This document shows positions 13,051-18,031 of a stretch of DNA of 18,031 nt, one piece after another. Source of the stretch: Candidatus Aminicenantota bacterium (GTDB taxonomy: Bacteria > Acidobacteriota > Aminicenantia > Aminicenantales > Aminicenantaceae); assembly GCA_030620655.1 (NCBI GenBank), contig JAUXEH010000017.1, positions 1 to 18,031 of the forward strand, in the 5' to 3' direction. Position 1 is the first letter of the stretch. Every line of letters starts with the position of its first letter. The position numbers and the translations under genes were made by a program. The notes below the pieces were generated by a model. The model worked only from the letters and a program-made list of their open reading frames with translations, was not told where the DNA came from and did no database searches.

Positions 13051-14307
13051 TTATCCCCCCGGCCGCACCTCGCCTCGGGTGTTGCCGCCGCTAACGTCCG
13101 TGATCTTGATCCCAGCCAGCTCCATCTCGGGAACATGACACTCCGCCAGGGACACATCGATGTAGTTATCGGTAAGGGCCCGGCCGGAGCGGTCCGCTGC
13201 AGAGCGGGTTATGACCACCGACTCCAACACCTGACCGATGAATCCTCTACGGAACTCCAGGTTCTTCTTCCGGGCCAGCGCCCTGAGGCTAGTCGCCCGT
13301 TCCTTCTTGGTCTCCGGGTGCACCTGCGTCCATGCGGCCGCGGGAGTACCGGGACGGGGAGAGAATGAGAACACGTGGAAGTAGGTCAACGGGGAGCGCT
13401 CCAGAAAGGCCTCCATGACCGCGAAGTCCTCATCGGTCTCGCCGGGGAATCCCACGATGATATCGGTCCCCAAAGACGCACGCGGAAGCCCCCGACGCAG
13501 GCGGGCGATGATCCTCTCGTAGTCCGCCGTTTTTATCCTGCGCCCCATACGGGCGATGATCCTGTCCGACCCATGCTGCAGGGAGAGGTGCAAGTGCGGG
13601 CATATCCTGGGATCGGTGACCAGGTGTTTGAGCAGCTCCTCATCCATGAAGCGCGGATCCAGGGAGGTGAGCCTGAGCCGGTGCAGGCCGTCCACGGCGG
13701 TTATCTCCTGCAGGAGCTCAAGGAAGGAGACCGGCGGATCCAGGTCCCGGCCGTAGAGTGCCAGATGGACCCCGGCCAGCACGACCTCCTTGAAGCCCTG
13801 CTCGACCATGGCACGGACATTGTCCAGGATTTTGCGTTTGGCGTAGCTCACGCTTTTCCCCCGGACCAAGGGGACCACACAGAACGTGCAGCCGAAATCG
13901 CACCCGTCCTGGATCTTGACCAGGGCCCGGGAGCGGAACGGCCGTGACCGGGTCTTTTCCTCCTGGGGGGGCTGGGAAAGGATGCGCTCGGGCAGCGCCT
14001 CCTTCTCCAGGTTGGAGACCACCTGCCAGACTCCGGGGAAACGCCTCAGCTCATCGGCGGCCCGCTCCGCGAAACATCCCGTGATCACCAGCCGGGCCTC
14101 GGGATTCTCGCGGCCCATCCTCCGGATGAAGCTGCGGACATCGCGGTCGGCGCGTGCGGTGATGGTGCAGGTGTTGACGAGGATCAGGTCGCTGCGGCTG
14201 TGCTCCGTCTCGTAGCGCAGCCCGCGTCTCTGGAACTCCTCCGCCCAGGAAAAGGCCTCGGCCTGGTTGACGCGGCAGCCGAAACTCTGGATGGAGAACG
14301 AGTTCAT
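13051..14307 (-). CDS. mtaB: tRNA t6A37 methylthiotransferase MtaB (MiaB-like)
   Basis: 418-aa radical-SAM methylthiotransferase predicted to convert t6A37 to ms2t6A in tRNAs. The N-terminal UPF0004 domain holds the auxiliary cluster cysteines C11 (FGCRVNQAE, the MtaB-type signature), C47 (VNTCTIT) and C78 (ITGCFAE). The radical SAM cluster is C136, C140 and C143 in GCDFGCTFCVVP. Later family blocks are LQHGSDRIIARMGR and GTDIIVGFPGETDEDF, and a TRAM-like RNA-binding tail follows after about residue 355. It starts at ATG 14307, which overlaps the purE stop as ATGA, and is followed by mutL after 7 bases. MiaB and RimO are less likely given the GCRVN motif and its length. Confidence 0.9.
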   Translation of the reverse strand: MNSFSIQSFGCRVNQAEAFSWAEEFQRRGLRYETEHSRSDLILVNTCTITARADRDVRSFIRRMGRENPEARLVITGCFAERAADELRRFPGVWQVVSNLEKEALPERILSQPPQEEKTRSRPFRSRALVKIQDGCDFGCTFCVVPLVRGKSVSYAKRKILDNVRAMVEQGFKEVVLAGVHLALYGRDLDPPVSFLELLQEITAVDGLHRLRLTSLDPRFMDEELLKHLVTDPRICPHLHLSLQHGSDRIIARMGRRIKTADYERIIARLRRGLPRASLGTDIIVGFPGETDEDFAVMEAFLERSPLTYFHVFSFSPRPGTPAAAWTQVHPETKKERATSLRALARKKNLEFRRGFIGQVLESVVITRSAADRSGRALTDNYIDVSLAECHVPEMELAGIKITDVSGGNTRGEVRPGG

Positions 14308-14798
14308 ATCCGGCTTTTGATGCTCTCCGAGCTCTGTTCGACCTTAGCTGCCTGGGCCTTGCGGTATTCTCTGAGCCTGTTCTTCAAGGCTTCATCCTTG
14401 AGGCTCAGTATCTGCACCGCCAACAGCGCGGCGTTTACGGCCCCGTGTTTTCCGATCCCCATGGAAGCCACGGGGATACCCTTGGGCATCTGCACGGTCG
14501 CCAGGAGTGCGTCCATGCCGTTGACCGCCGACCCGCCCACCGGTATCCCGATCACGGGAAGTATGGTGTGGGACGCCACGACCCCCGCCAGGTGGGCGGC
14601 CATCCCGGCCGCCGCGATGAACACCTCTCCTCCCCCAGCCTCGAATTCCGAAACGAGCTTTTTGGTGCGCTCCGGGGTGCGGTGGGCGGAGGTCACCTCC
14701 AGCAAGAAGGGCACTTCGAAATCCTTGAGGATCTTGACCGCCCCTTCGATCACATCGAAATCCGACTCGCTTCCGATAAAAATAGCGACTTTGCTCAT
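14304..14798 (-). CDS. purE: N5-carboxyaminoimidazole ribonucleotide mutase PurE (class I)
   Basis: 164-aa purine-biosynthesis enzyme that rearranges N5-CAIR to CAIR. Motifs: IGSESDFDV near residues 8-16, the signature TSAHRTPER with catalytic H39, AAAGMAAHLAGVVAS, and PVIGIPVGGSAVNGMDALLATVQMP (split as PVIGIPVGG and LLATVQMP). The final 30 residues are a charged helix. ATG 14798 overlaps the purD stop as ATGA and has GGAAGG upstream; the longer frame to 14918 lies within purD. No purK is seen, so its partner must be encoded elsewhere, unless the enzyme uses AIR and CO2 directly. Confidence 0.95.
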   Translation of the reverse strand: MSKVAIFIGSESDFDVIEGAVKILKDFEVPFLLEVTSAHRTPERTKKLVSEFEAGGGEVFIAAAGMAAHLAGVVASHTILPVIGIPVGGSAVNGMDALLATVQMPKGIPVASMGIGKHGAVNAALLAVQILSLKDEALKNRLREYRKAQAAKVEQSSESIKSRI

Positions 14799-16075
14799 AA
14801 CGCTGCCTTCCTTTCCTTTCCTATGTCTTTGCGAAAATACATGCCCTCGAATTCGAGCTCGTCGATGGCTCCGTAGATGGCCTTCATGGTGTCCTCCAGG
14901 GTCTCCCGGGAGGCGCACACGTTCAGGACCCGGCCGCCCGCCGTCAGGACCTTGCCGGCTTCCTCTCTGGTTCCCGCATGGAAGACCACCACATCCGCCC
15001 TTTTTTCCAGCTTATCCAATCCCTCGATCACCTTGCCCTTTTCATATTTGGTGGGATAGCCTCCCGAGGCCAGCACGACACACCCGGAGGCCTTGCGGTT
15101 CCACACGGGTTTGGCCTCGAGGACGTTGCCGTCCATGGCCGCCTCGAGGATGTCCATGAGGTCGGACTCCAGGCGGAGCATCTGGGGCTGTGTTTCCGGA
15201 TCGCCGAAACGGCAGTTGTACTCCAGCACCCTGGGGCCCTGCTCCGTCAGCATCAGCCCCACGTAGAGCACGCCCTTGTACTTCCTCTCCTCTTCCAACA
15301 TGCGGGTTATCGTGGGAAGCACGATGGTCTTCATGATGTGGTTGAACTGATCCTGCTTGACAAAGGGGCTGGGAGAGATCGCGCCCATGCCGCCGGTGTT
15401 GGGGCCCTTGTCCCCGTCGAAAACCGGTTTGTGGTCCATGGTGGTCACGAAGGGGGAGGCTTTGACTCCGTCCGAAACCACGATGAAAGAGACTTCCCGG
15501 CCGCGTAAAAACTCCTCGATCACCACGACTTTGCCGGCGTCGCCGAATTTTTTCTCGACGATCATGGAGTCCACGGCCTCCTCGGCCGCGCGCAGGCTCC
15601 GACAGAGGATGACCCCTTTCCCGGCCGCCAGCCCGTCGGCTTTGATCACCACAGGAAAAGAAAACACCCCGGACAGCAGTATCTGTTGGGCCGCCTGGGT
15701 GGTATCCACGATCCGATACTGCCCTGTCGGGATCTTGTGACGGTCCATGAACTGCTTGGCAAAGACCTTGCTCCCCTCCAGTTCGGCCGCGATCTTGTAC
15801 GGGCCGAAACACTTGAGGCCGATCTGCTCGAACTCGTCCACGATCCCTTCGGTCAAGGGCGCCTCGGGGCCGGCCACGGTTAAATCGATCTTCTCCTGCG
15901 CGGCAAATTTTTTCAGCGCCTGGATGTCATCCGCCTTGATGTCTACATTCTCTGCTAGGGATCGGGTCCCGGCGTTGCCGGGCGCACAATAGACCTTTTT
16001 GACCCTGGGGCTCTGGGATATCTTCCATGCCAGCGCATGCTCGCGTCCCCCGCCTCCTACTACCAAGACTTTCAT
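14795..16075 (-). CDS. purD: Phosphoribosylamine-glycine ligase PurD
   Basis: 426-aa ATP-grasp enzyme (GAR synthetase) that joins glycine to phosphoribosylamine with ATP. In order: VVGGGGREHALAWK at the N-terminus, APGNAGT, AGPEAPLTEGI, the ATP-grasp KADGLAAGKGV near residue 150, EEFLRGREVSF, DGDKGPNTGGMGA near 225, and the metal-binding EYNCRFGDPETQ near 290. Full length for the family. ATG 16075 overlaps the stop of the glyA-like gene as ATGA. An upstream gene that makes glycine from serine is metabolically apt: it supplies both PurD's glycine and the one-carbon units for purine formyl transfers. Confidence 0.96.
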   Translation of the reverse strand: MKVLVVGGGGREHALAWKISQSPRVKKVYCAPGNAGTRSLAENVDIKADDIQALKKFAAQEKIDLTVAGPEAPLTEGIVDEFEQIGLKCFGPYKIAAELEGSKVFAKQFMDRHKIPTGQYRIVDTTQAAQQILLSGVFSFPVVIKADGLAAGKGVILCRSLRAAEEAVDSMIVEKKFGDAGKVVVIEEFLRGREVSFIVVSDGVKASPFVTTMDHKPVFDGDKGPNTGGMGAISPSPFVKQDQFNHIMKTIVLPTITRMLEEERKYKGVLYVGLMLTEQGPRVLEYNCRFGDPETQPQMLRLESDLMDILEAAMDGNVLEAKPVWNRKASGCVVLASGGYPTKYEKGKVIEGLDKLEKRADVVVFHAGTREEAGKVLTAGGRVLNVCASRETLEDTMKAIYGAIDELEFEGMYFRKDIGKERKAAL

Positions 16076-17523
16076 GGCGCACTCCCCAGGTTAAGTTTCT
16101 GCAGATTTTCGGCAAAGGTTTCGGCAAACCCCGGGTAGGGGAAAATGCTCTTCATGACTTTCGCCGCCAGCGGAACAGCCCGGTCGAACGGCATGCAGTA
16201 TTTCATCTCCTTGAAGTTCTGTCGGTATTTCCTGACCTCTTCTTTCACGGCTCGTCCGTTGATGATCAGATCGGAGATCAAACCGGCCAGGGTGTCGAAA
16301 TCGCCCTCCGTCATCCCGAAGCGCGTCATTTCCTGCACCCCCATCCGTATGCCGCTGGGCTCCAGGAAGGATGCGTCATCGGGCAGGGCCTGATAGTTGG
16401 TCACGATGTTGTTGTCTTCCAGCTTCCGGGCGATGTCCATCCCATTGCCGAAGCGGTCGATGCGGATCAGGACCTGATGGGTCTCGGTGAATCCGTCCGA
16501 CTCGTCCCCCTCGACCTCGATGTTTTTATCCTTCAAGGCCCGGGCGAAGGCCTTGGCATTGGCCCGCACCCGCTGCTGATACTCTTCCTTGAACGTGTTC
16601 ATCTCGTAGGCGGCCATCAACAGACCCACCAGGGTTCCGAGATGGTGATTGCTGGTGGAGCCGGGGAACGCGCGGCCCTTGATGTCGATCCACAGCTTCC
16701 GCAGGGGGCTTCCCTTGGGGAAGTTGCCGGCGATCAGCCCCCTCTGGGGGCCGAAAAATGTCTTGTGGGTGCTGCCTGTGACCACGTTGGCCCCATCGGC
16801 CAGGGGTTCCTGGAAGGCGCCGTACAGCCCCAGCACATGCGCCATGTCGAACATGATGACGGGCGGCCGCTCCCAATCCTTGACCAGGTCGGCCACAAAC
16901 GCAACCGGTTCGGGATAGAGGAACATGCTCTTGCCGAACACCATTAGGTCCGGGTGGTTAGCTTCCAGCAGTTCGGCCAGTTTTTCCGGGTCGGGCTTGT
17001 AGGGATTATCCTCCAGGACCGGGAAATTGACGACCCTCTCCTTGCCTGTCTCCGGGTCTTCCTCCACGAAGTTGAACAGCGAACCCATGGGCTGCGAGCT
17101 TAGGTGCCCGCCTTTGTTCAGGTCGTTGTTCATGACCAGCCGCATTTTGCGTGAGGGCTGGCCCTCGGGACGGCCGCGGTTCAGGAAGCGGACCATGCCT
17201 TTGAAGATCACCTCATTGGCCATCTGGCCGGAAACGGGGCGGAGCTCCACCTCGGTGCACCCGAAGAACCGGGCCAGCTCGGCCTGGGCCTCCTCCTCGA
17301 CGTCCTTGATAAAATCGATCCCCTGGTAAAAATAGACTTCCTGACCCTTCATCCTCTTGTGTTCGGCGTAGCGGCCGGCCGGGTCCGAGATCTCGCACAT
17401 CTTGACCATCAAGGAAGGGGTCGATTCCGAGGGGATCAGGTTGAAAGACTCGTGCTGTCTCCAGATATTGTTCTCGGTCAGGCGCTCAGATAATGATTCA
17501 ACTTTATCAAAGAAAGAATCCAT
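16072..17523 (-). CDS. glyA: Serine hydroxymethyltransferase, divergent subfamily
   Basis: 483-aa fold-type I PLP enzyme expected to interconvert serine and glycine with tetrahydrofolate. Recognisable SHMT landmarks are NLIPSES (28-34, usually NLIASEN), RYAE near 51-54, YFYQG, RPVSGQMAN near 95-103, GGHLS near 138-142, FDMAHVLGLYG with D226 and H229, and TGSTHKTFFGPQRG with the PLP lysine K254. GIRMG near residue 390 keeps the carboxylate-binding Arg. It departs from classical GlyA in several blocks: the usual GGPLMH segment is replaced by STSNHHLGTLVG, and the protein is longer. GAGGAG 7 bases before ATG 17523 fixes the start. It is 15 bases downstream of rpiB and overlaps purD by 4. Another PLP aldolase activity is possible. 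Confidence 0.85.
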   Translation of the reverse strand: MDSFFDKVESLSERLTENNIWRQHESFNLIPSESTPSLMVKMCEISDPAGRYAEHKRMKGQEVYFYQGIDFIKDVEEEAQAELARFFGCTEVELRPVSGQMANEVIFKGMVRFLNRGRPEGQPSRKMRLVMNNDLNKGGHLSSQPMGSLFNFVEEDPETGKERVVNFPVLEDNPYKPDPEKLAELLEANHPDLMVFGKSMFLYPEPVAFVADLVKDWERPPVIMFDMAHVLGLYGAFQEPLADGANVVTGSTHKTFFGPQRGLIAGNFPKGSPLRKLWIDIKGRAFPGSTSNHHLGTLVGLLMAAYEMNTFKEEYQQRVRANAKAFARALKDKNIEVEGDESDGFTETHQVLIRIDRFGNGMDIARKLEDNNIVTNYQALPDDASFLEPSGIRMGVQEMTRFGMTEGDFDTLAGLISDLIINGRAVKEEVRKYRQNFKEMKYCMPFDRAVPLAAKVMKSIFPYPGFAETFAENLQKLNLGSAP

Positions 17524-17538
17524 AGGTTCACTCCTCTG

Positions 17539-17991
17539 CTAGGATCTGAAATTGTTCTCCTCAATCCGGACGATCTTGTCCAAGCGCTCCTGATGGCGCC
17601 CCCCCTCATACTCGGTGCTGAGCCAGATCTCGACGATGTTCAGGGCCTCATCCTGGGGGAGGATCCGCCCGCCCAGGGCCAGGCAGTTTGAATCGTTGTG
17701 CGCGCGGCTCATCTCCGCCATGTAATCGTCCACGCACAGGGCCGCCCGGATCCCTCTGTGTTTGTTGGCCACCATGGACATGCCGATGCCGGTGCCGCAG
17801 ATCAGGATCAGCCGGTCGCAGTTACCGGCGAAATAGCCCTCCAGGGCCTTGACCGCATAGTCCACATAATCCACTCGTTCTCCCTCAGCACATCCGTAAT
17901 CGACAAGCTCGACACCCTGCTCTTCTAGGAATGCCAGTATGCCCGGCTTGAGCTTGTACCCGGCGTGATCCGACGCGACTCCGACTCTCAT
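17539..17991 (-). CDS. rpiB: Ribose-5-phosphate isomerase B
   Basis: 150-aa RpiB/LacAB-family isomerase that interconverts ribose 5-phosphate and ribulose 5-phosphate. It shows GVASDHAGYKLK at the N-terminus (D8, H9), ICGTGIGMSM with the catalytic cysteine C65, and RAHNDSNCLALGGR with H98 and the substrate-binding Asn. It ends with the usual EGGRHQERLDKI block. ATG 17991 has GGAGG 5-6 bases upstream. First visible gene of the operon; ribose 5-phosphate feeds PRPP and so the purine genes downstream. The 40 bases up to the window end show no clear promoter. Confidence 0.95.
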   Translation of the reverse strand: MRVGVASDHAGYKLKPGILAFLEEQGVELVDYGCAEGERVDYVDYAVKALEGYFAGNCDRLILICGTGIGMSMVANKHRGIRAALCVDDYMAEMSRAHNDSNCLALGGRILPQDEALNIVEIWLSTEYEGGRHQERLDKIVRIEENNFRS

Positions 17992-18031
17992 ACTCCCTCC
18001 ACACTCGCAGATCCCGGTGGGAACCGGGGAC

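Noticed and set aside
13044..13157. 38-residue upstream extension of MutL
   Set aside because: It overlaps the mtaB 3' end in another frame; the conserved MutL N-terminus starts at 13043.

Overview
The window looks like a chromosomal segment of a Gram-negative, probably anaerobic or metal-respiring bacterium. It carries a type IV pilus motor ATPase, an outer-membrane porin packed with multiheme c-type cytochromes, and a conserved housekeeping operon. Most coding DNA is GC-rich. Gene content and the REP-like repeats fit Desulfobacterota-type or neighbouring lineages, but nothing here fixes the taxon.

Layout. (1) 1-1701, minus: pilB-like ATPase, cut at its C-terminus by the window edge. (2) 1702-3587: a gene-poor stretch holding an IS110-family (IS1111-group) insertion sequence, placed exactly at the edge of a palindromic interspersed repeat. 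(3) 3588-4661, minus: an uncharacterised nucleotidyltransferase-fold protein, divergent from (4) 4793-6373, plus: a GMC/cholesterol-oxidase-like flavoprotein. (5) 10123-6383, minus: a hexaheme cytochrome, a beta-barrel porin and a 24-heme cytochrome, read in that order as one tight operon and resembling a porin-cytochrome electron conduit. (6) 10242-11184, minus: an AT-rich RNase HI gene, tRNA-Arg(TCT) and tRNA-Pro(TGG), with a long near-perfect inverted repeat between the tRNAs. (7) 17991-11325, minus: rpiB, a divergent glyA, purD, purE, mtaB and mutL. Three of these junctions are 4-base ATGA stop/start overlaps, so the block looks translationally coupled; it joins pentose phosphate, one-carbon and purine metabolism with tRNA modification and mismatch repair.

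Most interesting points. The 24-heme cytochrome consists of eight triheme repeats of about 73 residues, each supplying three CxxCH motifs and three further histidines; with the porin and hexaheme protein it predicts an unusually long 30-heme trans-envelope wire. The IS element has subterminal inverted repeats and a longer 3' non-coding end that contains short copies of both element/target junctions, as expected of a guide (seekRNA/bridge RNA) region. Its 17-bp flanking direct repeats are paralleled by a 17-bp tandem duplication at the edge of a second copy of the same interspersed repeat, next to mutL, which suggests that the element landed inside a pre-existing duplication.
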